Shown: piece by piece, positions 1 through 8,640 of the stretch
How the letters are laid out: every line of letters begins with the position of its first letter
Numbering within the stretch: the first letter of the stretch is position 1
Origin: Motiliproteus sp963974645
Lineage (GTDB): Bacteria > Pseudomonadota > Gammaproteobacteria > Pseudomonadales > Balneatricaceae
Direction of reading: 5' to 3'
Assembly: GCA_963974645.1 (NCBI GenBank)
Contig: CAXBEA010000005.1
Coordinates: 6,340 to 70,339, forward strand
Length of the DNA stretch: 64,000 nucleotides
Made by a program: the position numbers and the translations under genes
Notes under the pieces: generated by a model
Database searches by the model: none
What the model was told of the DNA's origin: nothing
What the model saw: only the letters and a program-made list of their open reading frames with translations

Positions 1-1049
1 GTGATCGGTCCCTGCTTGGCGTATTCACGCAGGTACACCGCCGCAACAATACCAAAGGGCGTCACCAGTATCGCCATCAACAGCACCATCATCACGGTGC
101 CGAAAATCGCCGGAAAGACCCCGCCTTCGGTGTTGGCTTCACGCGGCTCATCGGACATGAACTCCCAGAGCTTAGCGCAATAGAAGAACAGTTTCTCTAG
201 CCAGGACATCGCGTTGGGGCGATACGCATGGACGATCTTGCTCAGCGAGATCTCGACCTGCTGGCCATCGGCCACCTCGGCCACCAGACTGTCACGCTCG
301 ATCTGCCCATAGAGCTCAACCAGACGCTGCTGCATCTCCTGATACTCTAGCTCGAGTACCTCCCGCTCCGAGGCAATATCTGCCTGCTCTGCAGCAGTAA
401 AGCGATCATTAAGCTGCAACCGACGCGTTTTCAGGCGCAAGCGTTCGAACTGGGCGTTGACGCTGCCGATCTCATGTTTTTCGATCTGGGTAATCTGTGC
501 GGCGATAGTCTCAGCGCGCTCGAGCCGACGCTGCAACGCATGCCAAAGCTGCTCGTAACTGGCCAAGTCCTGCCCCGGCTCGAAACTGCCGACGCTCTCA
601 TTCTGCTGTTTCAACTGGCGCAGATAACCGTAAAAGTTACCCCACTCGCGGCGCTCGGACACAAACAACTGCTCGGGATAGCTAACCCCTTGCAGCCCGG
701 TTTCCAAGACCCAGCGAAAATCGCTGCCGGTCAGATCCCGGTTGCCCACTTTAAGCAGATCGCGACGGACGAATTCGACCCCCGCCGGTACCTCGATCCC
801 CGCCTCACGCAGCTGAATCGCAGGGTCTTTCTTGGTGCCCGCGACCTCGCCGATAATCTTGCTGAGAGAACCATCTCGCTCGAGATAATCCGCCTGTAAA
901 ATATCGGCTGGCCAAAAGTGCCCCAAGCCCCGTATCGCGATCAGCAGCAGCAGTCCTGCGACCATGATCACATTCAGCGCTACCGCCCCGCCTGTTAACC
1001 AGACCCAGGGCTGACCGGTTTTCACCCATGCTTTGACGGATACACTCAT
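1..1049 (-). CDS. pstA: Phosphate ABC transporter permease PstA (C-terminus cut by window edge)
   Basis: Inner-membrane permease that pairs with PstC in the PstSCAB high-affinity phosphate importer. The frame opens at an ATG at 1047-1049 and stays open to the window edge, giving about 349 residues without the C-terminus. A membrane helix lies at about residues 16-35. A long periplasmic segment with coiled-coil-like, Q/E/R-rich sequence follows, as in the enlarged PstA of Pseudomonas-type bacteria, and then the first permease-domain helix containing TPFGIVAAVYLREYA. It lies 55 bp after pstC in the same direction, so the two are probably co-transcribed; pstB and phoU would be expected beyond the edge. 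Family assignment rests on the permease motif and on pstC and pstS upstream. Confidence 0.9.
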   Translation of the reverse strand, partial: MSVSVKAWVKTGQPWVWLTGGAVALNVIMVAGLLLLIAIRGLGHFWPADILQADYLERDGSLSKIIGEVAGTKKDPAIQLREAGIEVPAGVEFVRRDLLKVGNRDLTGSDFRWVLETGLQGVSYPEQLFVSERREWGNFYGYLRQLKQQNESVGSFEPGQDLASYEQLWHALQRRLERAETIAAQITQIEKHEIGSVNAQFERLRLKTRRLQLNDRFTAAEQADIASEREVLELEYQEMQQRLVELYGQIERDSLVAEVADGQQVEISLSKIVHAYRPNAMSWLEKLFFYCAKLWEFMSDEPREANTEGGVFPAIFGTVMMVLLMAILVTPFGIVAAVYLREYAKQGPI

Positions 1050-1104
1050 CGGTTGCCGTACCTCAAAAAATGCTCAAACAGCGATTCAAATTCAATCAGG
1101 GCGA

Positions 1105-3396
1105 TCATAACGAACCGTACTTGCGTCGCAGCCGCTGGCGAATTAACTCGGCCAGGGTGTTAACCACAAAGGTAAAGCTGAACAGCACCAACGCCGCCAG
1201 GAACAGGATCCGGAAGTGCGAGCTAGCAACCTCGGCCTCGGGCATCTCGACTGCGATATTAGCGGCCAGAGTGCGCATCCCTTCGAACAGGTTCATATCC
1301 ATGATCGGCGTATTACCGGTGGCCATCAGTACGATCATGGTTTCACCCACCGCCCGACCCATTCCGATCATCACCGCCGAGAAGATCGCCGGACTCGCGG
1401 TCGGCAGCACCACCCCGACCAGGGTCTGCCAGGGTGTCGCACCCAGTGCCAGAGAGCCGTTACTGAGCGACTGGGGCACACTGAATATCGCATCCTCGGT
1501 GATCGAAAAAATGGTCGGAATCACCGCGAAGCCCATCGCTATCCCTACGACCAAGGCATTGCGCTGATCGAAACTAATTCCCAGATCACGGGTGATAAAG
1601 CCCCGCATATCGCCGCCGAAAAACCACGCCTCGATATTCACACCCAGCGGCAGACAGGCCCAGCCAAGCAGTAAGATCACCGGAATCAGCAACAGCGCGT
1701 CCCAGCCCTCAGGCACCCACAAGCGGATCGTCTTGGGCAGGTTATGCCATAGGTAGGCAAACAGCAGCACCCCCAGCGGCACTAGCGTCAACAGGGTAAA
1801 CACACTCGTCAGCCGATCCTCGATAAAGGGTGCCAGCCAGAGCCCGGCGAGAAAGCCCAGGATGACGGTTGGCAACGCTTCCATCAACTCGATAAAGGGT
1901 TTGATCTTGGTGCGTAACGCCGGTGCCATAAAATAGGCGGTGTAGATCGCCCCGCAGATCGCCAGCGGCGTCGCCAGCAACATGGCGTAAAAGGCAGCCT
2001 TGAGGGTACCGAACGCCAAGGGCGCGAGCGAGTATTTAGGCTCGAAATCATCGTTGGACGCCGACGACTGCCACACATAATCCGGCCTGTCATAACCCTC
2101 GTACCAGACCTCCTGCCACAGCGAACTCCAGGAGACTTCAGGATGTTCATTATCGACCTGCCACAGGCTGATCATCCCCGCGCCATCTTCCAGCAGTAGC
2201 GCATTGGCCCGAGGTGCCATGGCTATCTGGACCACCGTCTGATCCGTCAGTGTCCTTGTCAGTACCCGGTTATGTGCGGTCGAGTTATACAGACTGACCT
2301 CGCCGTTTTGCTCCGCCACCACAAAGCCTTTACGCCGATGCTCGGTGGTCAACGCCACTACCCGAGAAGGGGTCGGATCGCTAAAACTGCGAATCTGGGT
2401 CAACCGGTAGCTGTTGTCCTGATCACGCACCAAAAACCACTGCTGGGTAACCCCCTGATTATCGGAGATCAGCAGCGAGGAACCGCCGAGTAGAAATTCA
2501 GCCTGGGTTATCTCTCCGCTACCAACTTGCAGTGCCGGCTGTATCACCGGCGTTGAGAAATTTTGCAGGTCGACAGTAAGCAACTTGCCATCGCTATGCA
2601 GCACAAACACCCAGCGGGCGTCTGGACTGATCAGTAGCCGTCGAACCCCTGTCGTCTTAACCCCAAGGGCAACGTGCTCGGTGCTGATCTCAACCGCTTC
2701 GGTGATAAAATTGACCTCTTTGGCGAAGCGGGTCGCCATCAGTGTGCCTTCAGCATCCAACGCCACAGCCAGCAGCTGCTCCTCGCTGTCGCGCACCGCC
2801 AACTGGCTGACAACGCCGAGCTGCGGCGCCAGCAGCAACGCGGCATCCGCGTAGGGGTACTCTAGATAAGGGCTAATATTGCGCACATCGTTGGGGTAGC
2901 TGACTTTATACTGGTGCCGAGCAAAGGTCAGAGTGCCGTCGGCGTTTGCTAAAGCGAAGCTGCGCAACGCTTCAGAACCCAGCGCAAAGGCGACCGGCTG
3001 AGAGCCTACAGCACCGATTGCTTGCTGCAACCTCAGCTCACCACTACGGGTATCGAAAAAGCTAGCCTGCCCTGTAGCGTCAATACGCAAGCCAACCTCG
3101 GCCTGCTCTTCAGCAGTCAGGTACCAGGTTGGCGCATCGGCGCCAGGTCGCACATAGGGTGAGACAGCTTGACCCTGATATTGCGACGGCGTGATCTCGG
3201 CCGCATGAAACAGCGGCATCACTTCATAAAGCAGGTAGAAAAAGATCAGCATGATCGCAACGATCACACTCATCCCACCGATGCCGACCGACACCGAAGC
3301 CAACCGATCCTTGAACCGGCGATAGCTGCGCAGTCGCACTGCCGCAGGGGTATCAAACTGAAGATCGGGGGCGGTAAAGTTCGCTGAATTATTCAT
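1105..3396 (-). CDS. pstC: Phosphate ABC transporter permease PstC (large form)
   Basis: Inner-membrane permease subunit of the Pst phosphate importer, 763 residues. One helix near residues 35-57 is followed by a large periplasmic domain of about 400 residues with beta-propeller-like repeats, then the usual permease helices from about residue 460. The LPLGVLL segment and the conserved EDAIFSVPQSLSNGSLALGA region are visible, with GRAVGETMIVLMA near the end. Classical PstC is about 320 residues; this enlarged form is known from Pseudomonas and its relatives. The N-terminal block with RLRSYRRFKDRLA supports the chosen start, but no Shine-Dalgarno sequence precedes it and a Pho box lies only 23 bp upstream, so the mRNA leader may be very short. 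Confidence 0.95.
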   Translation of the reverse strand: MNNSANFTAPDLQFDTPAAVRLRSYRRFKDRLASVSVGIGGMSVIVAIMLIFFYLLYEVMPLFHAAEITPSQYQGQAVSPYVRPGADAPTWYLTAEEQAEVGLRIDATGQASFFDTRSGELRLQQAIGAVGSQPVAFALGSEALRSFALANADGTLTFARHQYKVSYPNDVRNISPYLEYPYADAALLLAPQLGVVSQLAVRDSEEQLLAVALDAEGTLMATRFAKEVNFITEAVEISTEHVALGVKTTGVRRLLISPDARWVFVLHSDGKLLTVDLQNFSTPVIQPALQVGSGEITQAEFLLGGSSLLISDNQGVTQQWFLVRDQDNSYRLTQIRSFSDPTPSRVVALTTEHRRKGFVVAEQNGEVSLYNSTAHNRVLTRTLTDQTVVQIAMAPRANALLLEDGAGMISLWQVDNEHPEVSWSSLWQEVWYEGYDRPDYVWQSSASNDDFEPKYSLAPLAFGTLKAAFYAMLLATPLAICGAIYTAYFMAPALRTKIKPFIELMEALPTVILGFLAGLWLAPFIEDRLTSVFTLLTLVPLGVLLFAYLWHNLPKTIRLWVPEGWDALLLIPVILLLGWACLPLGVNIEAWFFGGDMRGFITRDLGISFDQRNALVVGIAMGFAVIPTIFSITEDAIFSVPQSLSNGSLALGATPWQTLVGVVLPTASPAIFSAVMIGMGRAVGETMIVLMATGNTPIMDMNLFEGMRTLAANIAVEMPEAEVASSHFRILFLAALVLFSFTFVVNTLAELIRQRLRRKYGSL

Positions 3397-3418
3397 GATC
3401 TTAGGCTATCGAGTAGAT

Positions 3419-3436
3419 ATGACAAAATGATGACAA
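3419..3436 (-). promoter_or_regulatory. Pho box upstream of pstCA
   Basis: On the minus strand the sequence reads TTGTCAT-CATT-TTGTCAT, two 7-bp direct repeats 11 bp apart. This is the PhoB-binding arrangement (consensus CTGTCAT-N4-CTGTCAT). It lies between pstS and pstC, suggesting that pstCA has its own phosphate-starvation promoter in addition to any read-through from pstS. A weak -10 (TAGCCT) could follow about 10 bp later. Confidence 0.75.
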
Positions 3437-3552
3437 ACTGGCATCTAAGCGAAACGTAGCTTAAATAATTGGACCATCAGCACCCCCACCAACCAACAAC
3501 CAACAACCACACACGAGTCGCGGATCTGTCTAAACGGTAGTAGTCTGATTAA

Positions 3553-3578
3553 AGCGCCCCTCTTTCGAGAGGGGCGCT
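3553..3578 (-). terminator. Hairpin terminator or attenuator after pstS
   Basis: An 11-bp perfect stem (AGCGCCCCTCT and its complement) with a 4-nt loop lies just after the pstS stop codon. On the minus strand it is followed by TTTAAT, a short T tract. It probably gives partial termination, letting pstS be expressed more strongly than pstCA. Confidence 0.7.
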
Positions 3579-3587
3579 AACTTGGGA

Positions 3588-4580
3588 TTATTGAGCAGCA
3601 GAGACCCAATCAATACCGAGACTGGTCAGGGTCTTCTCGACCACCTTGCTTGGCAGCGGTATGTAACCATCCTTGACCACCACTTCCTGACCCGACTTCG
3701 ACATCAGCATCTTGATGAATTCACGCTCCAGCGGTGCCAGCGGCTTGTTCGGCGCCTTGTTGACATACACATAGAGGAAGCGTGATAGCGGGTACTTGCC
3801 GGTTACAGCCATCTCAGGACTCGCCTCGATAAAATCGCCACCTTTTTTGCTTAGCGGAATAGCACGCACACTGGAGGTCTTGTAGCCGATGCCGGAGTAA
3901 CCGATGCCGTTAAGCGAGGTCGAGACCGACTGCACCACGGATGCCGAACCCGGCTGCTCATTGACACTACTCCTGAAATCACCCTTACAGAGCGCCTTGC
4001 TCTTAAAATACCCGTAGGTCCCAGACACCGAATTGCGGCCGTAGATCTGGATATCCTGCCGACCCAGACTTCCGCCTACGCCCAGATCGTTCCAGGTACT
4101 GATATCTTTAGCGCCACCACACTTACGTGTGCTGGAGAAGAGCGCATCCACATCGACGATGCTCATCCCTTTGATCGGGTTATCTTTATGCACAAACACC
4201 GCCAGGGCGTCGATAGCAACTGGAATCGCTGTCGGCTTGTAGCCAAACTTCTTCTCGAACGCCTCGAGTTCCTTGTCCTTCATCTTGCGGCTCATCGGCC
4301 CCATGTTCGAGGTACCCTCGGTCAGCGCAGGGGGTGCGGTAGAGGATCCGGCTGCCTGAATCTGGATATTGACATTGGGGTAGTTGCGTTTGAAATCTTC
4401 CGCCCAGAGGGTCATCAGATTAGCCAGCGTATCCGAACCGACACTGGACAGGTTTCCCGACACACCACTGGTCTTAGTGTAGATTGGCAATTTTGGATCC
4501 AGCAGATCAGCAGCCTGGACTACCGCTGCAAAACCGGTCGTGGCCAACGCCACAGCTGCAAGTAATTTCTTCGCGTTCAT
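3588..4580 (-). CDS. pstS: Phosphate-binding protein PstS
   Basis: Periplasmic phosphate receptor delivering phosphate to PstCA, 330 residues. A signal peptide is clear at residues 1-23 (KK, then a hydrophobic core ending VVQAA). The mature protein has SVGSDTLANLM, AAGSSTAPPAL and GRNSVSGTYGYFK, which are the phosphate-contacting loops of the PstS/SphX type, and EFIKMLMSKSGQEVV near the C-terminus. It starts downstream of a Pho box and a -10 element and ends before a strong hairpin. The order pstS-pstC-pstA in one direction fits a pst operon. Confidence 0.95.
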   Translation of the reverse strand: MNAKKLLAAVALATTGFAAVVQAADLLDPKLPIYTKTSGVSGNLSSVGSDTLANLMTLWAEDFKRNYPNVNIQIQAAGSSTAPPALTEGTSNMGPMSRKMKDKELEAFEKKFGYKPTAIPVAIDALAVFVHKDNPIKGMSIVDVDALFSSTRKCGGAKDISTWNDLGVGGSLGRQDIQIYGRNSVSGTYGYFKSKALCKGDFRSSVNEQPGSASVVQSVSTSLNGIGYSGIGYKTSSVRAIPLSKKGGDFIEASPEMAVTGKYPLSRFLYVYVNKAPNKPLAPLEREFIKMLMSKSGQEVVVKDGYIPLPSKVVEKTLTSLGIDWVSAAQ

Positions 4581-4629
4581 TGAAAGCTCCTAAGCGTTCA
4601 TCCCGTGTTTGGGTAAGTTTCTGGCGCCC

Positions 4630-4663
4630 ACTATAGGCAGCGTTTATGACAGCTACGTGACAT
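4630..4663 (-). promoter_or_regulatory. PhoB-dependent promoter of pstS (Pho box plus -10)
   Basis: On the minus strand a Pho box ATGTCAC-GTAG-CTGTCAT occupies 4646-4663. Ten bases later comes TATAGT (4630-4635), a good -10. A Pho box replacing the -35, followed at this spacing by a -10, is the standard PhoB promoter layout. The pstS start is about 50 bp further down. A second isolated half-site (CTGTCAT on the minus strand, 4702-4708) lies upstream and might bind another PhoB. Confidence 0.8.
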
Positions 4664-4768
4664 CGAGACAAACACTCATAAGACCTAAGTCGTAGACCCT
4701 AATGACAGCTATGCTATGATGCTGGCTGCATTGCCCCCTCAACAGACAACGCACTAAGAAGAAAAATA

Positions 4769-5161
4769 ATGAACGATACCGATACCTCCCTGACCCCCGA
4801 AGGAACACTGACCCTGCAACTGGCTGCGACCCGTCACGACACCAATATCTTTGGTGATATCTACGGCGGCTGGCTCTCTTCCCAGCTGGTTACCGCTGCC
4901 GAAATTCGCGCCGCACAGGTCGCCAGTGGCCGCATCGCCACCGTCTCGATCGGCGCCATCGACTTCATGTCACCGATATTGGTGGGAACTCTGCTGAGCT
5001 TTTATACCCGGGTGAAGGAGACAGGGAACAGTTCGATTACGATCCAGATTGATGTTTGGGGACGTTGTTCCGATGGTAGCGGGTTTCGCAAGATCACCGA
5101 TGCCGAAACGGTTCAGGTTGCGTTGGACAGCCAGGGACGTATCCGCCAGTTACCCGAATAG
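4769..5161 (+). CDS. YciA-like hot-dog acyl-CoA thioesterase, catalytic Asp replaced
   Basis: 130 residues with the hot-dog fold pattern of YciA-type acyl-CoA thioesterases: RHDTNIFGDIYGGWL at about residues 22-36 matches the family signature (DTN-x2-GDIFGGW). In Haemophilus influenzae YciA the catalytic residue is the Asp of SQMD, eight residues after the GG pair begins. Here the same place reads SSQLV, so Val41 replaces it, and no acid lies nearer than Glu44. The rest of the fold (VSIGAIDFMSPILVG, then a strand KETGNSSITIQIDVW) is intact. It may be an inactive or altered thioesterase. It stands alone between pstS (divergent) and yibQ (convergent). Confidence 0.8.
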   Translation: MNDTDTSLTPEGTLTLQLAATRHDTNIFGDIYGGWLSSQLVTAAEIRAAQVASGRIATVSIGAIDFMSPILVGTLLSFYTRVKETGNSSITIQIDVWGRCSDGSGFRKITDAETVQVALDSQGRIRQLPE

Positions 5162-5241
5162 TCGTTAACGCTGCAAGAGCGGCGTGGCGCGGAGCCCGCA
5201 AGAAATAGAGGGATAGCGAAATAGCTGTCGGGCGCTTAAAT

Positions 5242-6039
5242 CTATTCCTCCGACGCTTGAAGCTGCGCCAACCTCAGCTGATCCTGGCGCTCCATGATGA
5301 GCGCAGAGGCAGTGACCAGGCGAATACCCTGCTCATCGAGCAGTGGTAGCGCCAGGCGCAGATACTCCACCGTCACCCCGTAAGGATGGCCGATCGCCAC
5401 GGCGCTACCATGCCGACGGGCGATGGCGATGGTGCGCAGAAACTGCTGGTGGACAAATTCGGTGGTTTGTTCGTGATCGAGAAATACATCGCGCTGCAAG
5501 CTGGGAATGCCTTGTTGCTGCGCGACTTCCCAGGCGATGCTCTCCGCCGTGGTGCGGCTATCGACAAAAAACAGTCCCCGTTCACGCGCCAGCGCCATCA
5601 CCCACTGCATCTGCGGCTCTAACGTGGTCAATAAGCTGCCCATATGGTTATTAAGCCCCAGCACGTGCGGCACGTCGTCGAGATCCGCAGCCAACACACG
5701 GGTGAACGCCTCCTGGCTAAGATCCGTCGTCAACGCCCCGGGACCCAGCGGCCGATCGTGGGTATTCTCCATCGGTGCGTGCAAAATGACGTCTTTACCG
5801 CTCTCGAAGGCACGTCGCGCCAGTCTCGGGCCAAAAGGACTGTGCGGTAAAAAAGCGTAGGTCACAGGACCTGGTAATGTCAGCGCTGCTGATCCCTGAG
5901 CCAAGTTATCACCGACATCGTCGATGATCAGCACGATCGAAGGCTGAGCCACCGCGTCACTGATTTCCGCTGCCTGCACCCGTCCCGTCAAAAAAACCAG
6001 CAACAAAAAACTGCAGCATCCTAGCTGTCTGACGATCAT
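5242..6039 (-). CDS. yibQ: Divergent polysaccharide deacetylase family protein (YibQ)
   Basis: 265 residues with a signal peptide (residues 1-23, ending RVQA). SIVLIIDDVGDN at about 35-46 is the start of the divergent polysaccharide deacetylase (DUF610) domain. Further motifs are FLPHSPFG, ILHAPMEN and GLNNHMGS, followed by DSRTTAESIAWEVAQQQGIP. These keep the Asp and His residues typical of the family. The exact substrate is not established; the gene cluster points to the cell wall or envelope. Its ATG overlaps the ctpA stop (ATGA), so the two are translationally coupled. The order gpmI-envC-ctpA-yibQ is common in gammaproteobacteria. Confidence 0.9.
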   Translation of the reverse strand: MIVRQLGCCSFLLLVFLTGRVQAAEISDAVAQPSIVLIIDDVGDNLAQGSAALTLPGPVTYAFLPHSPFGPRLARRAFESGKDVILHAPMENTHDRPLGPGALTTDLSQEAFTRVLAADLDDVPHVLGLNNHMGSLLTTLEPQMQWVMALARERGLFFVDSRTTAESIAWEVAQQQGIPSLQRDVFLDHEQTTEFVHQQFLRTIAIARRHGSAVAIGHPYGVTVEYLRLALPLLDEQGIRLVTASALIMERQDQLRLAQLQASEE

Positions 6040-7346
6040 CCGCTAACCGGGTTACGGGCCACAATCGACAGCGCCTTGAGCAGATTGAGCGCTTCGTTGA
6101 GCTGATAGTCAGCGCCGATAAGCTCAGTATCCTCTTTGCTTCGGCCGTTCGCTTTCGGCTTTTTTGCAGCGACGCTATCAACATGATCCAGATGCCCGAT
6201 CAGGTCTGCTTCTTTAACTCGCTTACGGGTCTCAAGCTTGGTCAGAGTTGACTGCTCAACACGAATATCAGGCACTATGCCCTCGGCCTGAATCGAGCGT
6301 CCGCTGGGGGTGAAGTAACGAGCCGTGGTCAGTTTCAACGCCCGCTCATTAGTCAGCGGCAGGACTGTCTGCACCGAACCCTTGCCAAAGCTAGGTGTCC
6401 CCATGACGACCGCACGCCGATGATCTTGCAGCGCACCGGCAACAATTTCTGAAGCCGACGCCGAACCGCTATTGATCAGCACCACGACCGGCAGCGTACC
6501 ACTGGCATTAGTAGGGGTCGCACTGAAACGCAGTTCGTTCTGCTCTTCCCGACCCTGGGTATAAACAATCAACCCTTCATCTAGAAACGCATCACTGGTA
6601 TCCACCGCAGCCTGGAGCACCCCACCCGGATTGTTGCGCAGATCCAGCACCAGCCCTTTCAGCGATGCCTGCTGCTGTAACGAAGTGATCGCCTTATTCA
6701 GGTCGGCACCGGTATGGACTTGAAACTGAGATATACGTAGATAGCCCACATTGTCATCAATCAACCGGCTCTTGACGCTGGTTACCTTGATCACTGCTCG
6801 GGTCAGAGTCAGCTCTAGCGGCTGGGACTCGCCCTCACGCATAATCGTCAGCAGAATATCGGTACCGGGTTTGCCCCGCATCTGACTAACGGCATCCGAC
6901 AGCGCCATCCCCCGTACCGCATTTTGATCCAGCTTGATGATGATATCGCCTGCATGCACACCGGCTTTCTCTGCTGGGGTATCATCAATAGGCGCGACCA
7001 CACGGATAAGCCCATCCTCCATGCTCACCTCTATCCCTAGACCACCAAACTCACCCCGGGTACTGGCCTGCAGATGGCTGAATGCCTTGGGGTCCAGGTA
7101 AGCAGAGTGCGGATCGAGGCCACTGAGCATCCCTTTGATCGCATTTTCGAGCAGCACACTATCTTCCACCGGTTCGACGTAGGCACTCTTGATCCGCTCA
7201 AACACCTCAGCAAAAGTCCGCAGTTCCTCCAACGGTAAGGGTAGTTTCTGAGCCTGGTCGGTAGCTGCCAGAACACTCCCGGTACTCCCACATACGCCCA
7301 GGCCCAACACCAGAGATAGAACCCACCGCTTGCATAACTGATTCAT
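6036..7346 (-). CDS. ctpA: Carboxyl-terminal processing protease (S41 family, CtpA/Prc type)
   Basis: Periplasmic serine protease of family S41, 436 residues from the start chosen here. That start (ATG at 7344-7346) has GAAGGA about 7 bp upstream; a TTG 24 bp earlier lacks this. A signal peptide is followed by the N-terminal region with LDPHSAYLD, a PDZ domain at about 85-165 (GGLGIEV, VHAGDIIIKLD) and the protease core. The catalytic Ser lies in INSGSASASEIVAGALQDH and the Lys in SFGKGSVQ. Such proteases trim the C-termini of envelope proteins, including cell-wall hydrolases, which agrees with envC upstream. The last 60 residues are a charged tail and helix. Confidence 0.93.
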   Translation of the reverse strand: MNQLCKRWVLSLVLGLGVCGSTGSVLAATDQAQKLPLPLEELRTFAEVFERIKSAYVEPVEDSVLLENAIKGMLSGLDPHSAYLDPKAFSHLQASTRGEFGGLGIEVSMEDGLIRVVAPIDDTPAEKAGVHAGDIIIKLDQNAVRGMALSDAVSQMRGKPGTDILLTIMREGESQPLELTLTRAVIKVTSVKSRLIDDNVGYLRISQFQVHTGADLNKAITSLQQQASLKGLVLDLRNNPGGVLQAAVDTSDAFLDEGLIVYTQGREEQNELRFSATPTNASGTLPVVVLINSGSASASEIVAGALQDHRRAVVMGTPSFGKGSVQTVLPLTNERALKLTTARYFTPSGRSIQAEGIVPDIRVEQSTLTKLETRKRVKEADLIGHLDHVDSVAAKKPKANGRSKEDTELIGADYQLNEALNLLKALSIVARNPVSG

Positions 7347-7377
7347 AGATCGTCCTTCGGACATATTCAAAGATACT

Positions 7378-7410
7378 TTTAACCCCGCTTTAACCCCGCT
7401 TTAACCAAGC
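7378..7410. repeat. Tandem 11-bp repeat at the envC stop / ctpA leader
   Basis: On the minus strand the unit GGTTAAAGCGG occurs twice in direct succession, followed by a partial third copy (GGTTAAAA). The repeat covers the last codons and stop of envC and the start of the envC-ctpA gap. It belongs to a pattern of short tandem repeats at gene ends seen across this window. Confidence 0.8.
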
Positions 7411-8562
7411 CTTGGGATTGATCGGTTCACCTTTGTAACGAATTGCAAAATAGAGTCCGGATTGACTCTGACCGCCGCTGTCCCCAGCATTGGCAACCTG
7501 TACCCCGGCAGCGACCCAGTCGCCTACCTGTTTGAATAAGCTCTGATTATGACCGTACAGGCTCATATATCCATCACCATGATCGAGGATTAACAACATC
7601 CCGTAACCGCGCATCCAATCGGAAAAAACCACTCGACCGTTATGGATCGCATTCACTCTATCACCCATACGGGCTCGGATTAACATACCATCGCGACGAA
7701 CACCCTGTGAACTATCGCTACCAAATAGCTCGGTTACCCGGGTTTCGGCTGTCGGCCAAGGCAACTTCCCCTTGAGCTTAGCAAAGGCCTGAGTCGTTAC
7801 CTGTAACTCATTGAGTGCGAGAGCCTGCTGGAGTTCCTCCAATACTTTTTTAAGCCGCCGCTGATCGACCCTGAGCTGCCGCAATGACTGGTTCTGCTGG
7901 CTAACTTGTTGCGCCATCGTCGCCAGTACCTGCTGACGCTGCTGACGGGACTGCTGCAACGCCTCGGCGCGCGACTGCAATTGCCGTTGCTCGCGCTCGA
8001 GCTGCTGCCGAGACTGCTGTAGCTGTTGCTCGACCTGGTCCAGACGACTAAGGGTCTGCTCTAGCTCTGCCACCCGCTGGCTGCGGGCATCGCTAAGGTA
8101 CTGGTGATAGCGGAGCATTCTGGCAACCTGTTCCGGCTGCTGCTGATTCAGCAACAAGCGTAACCGGTCCTGACGACCGGTTCGGTAGGCCGCTGAAACC
8201 TCTGCCGCCAACGCCTCAAGCTGTAGTTCTCGACGCTGCTGCAACGTCAGCCGTTCCGTGCTGAGGGTCGCTATCTGCTGGGTTTGCTGGTTGATCTGTT
8301 GCCGGGTCTGAACCAGCTGACGACTCAGAGTGCCGCCCTCTTTTTCTGCCTGGCGTAGGGCCTGGGTCAGTTGCTGGTATTCACCCTTACTCGAACGCAG
8401 TTTTTTTTCCAGCGCGCCTATATCTGCCTGCAACTGTTTAATCTGGCGCTGGGTTTGCTGCTGAGACGGTGGCGACTGCGCTGCCGGAAGCTGGCCCGGC
8501 AGGTTCAACAGCACAGCCAGAACGGCGACCCTGAGCCTAAGGTTAATCACCCTAATGACCAC
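7390..8562 (-). CDS. envC: Murein hydrolase activator EnvC
   Basis: 390 residues: signal peptide (1-28), a long coiled coil rich in Q, L, E and R (about 30-245), and a C-terminal LytM/M23-like domain (about 265-390). In other gammaproteobacteria EnvC is anchored by FtsEX and activates the amidases AmiA/AmiB at the septum; its LytM domain is catalytically dead. The LytM end here (DHGDGYMSLYGHNQ, then GLYFAIRYKGEPINPKAWL) matches that group. The start is GTG at 8560-8562; another GTG 12 bp downstream is also possible. Both the start and the stop sit in short tandem repeats, so both ends of the gene have recently changed length. Confidence 0.92.
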   Translation of the reverse strand: MVIRVINLRLRVAVLAVLLNLPGQLPAAQSPPSQQQTQRQIKQLQADIGALEKKLRSSKGEYQQLTQALRQAEKEGGTLSRQLVQTRQQINQQTQQIATLSTERLTLQQRRELQLEALAAEVSAAYRTGRQDRLRLLLNQQQPEQVARMLRYHQYLSDARSQRVAELEQTLSRLDQVEQQLQQSRQQLEREQRQLQSRAEALQQSRQQRQQVLATMAQQVSQQNQSLRQLRVDQRRLKKVLEELQQALALNELQVTTQAFAKLKGKLPWPTAETRVTELFGSDSSQGVRRDGMLIRARMGDRVNAIHNGRVVFSDWMRGYGMLLILDHGDGYMSLYGHNQSLFKQVGDWVAAGVQVANAGDSGGQSQSGLYFAIRYKGEPINPKAWLKRG

Positions 8563-8598
8563 CCGTTAATAACACCCGTTAATAACTGCAGTTAATAA
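8560..8598. repeat. Three 13-bp tandem repeats before envC
   Basis: The unit CACCCGTTAATAA occurs twice exactly and a third time as CTGCAGTTAATAA. It lies directly upstream of the envC start and reaches into its first codon, in the gap between gpmI and envC. It has no spacers, so it is not a CRISPR. Confidence 0.85.
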
Positions 8599-8640
8599 CG
8601 ACAGTCGCACCAGCCGTCGCTTCAGAGCAAAACCTCAACA

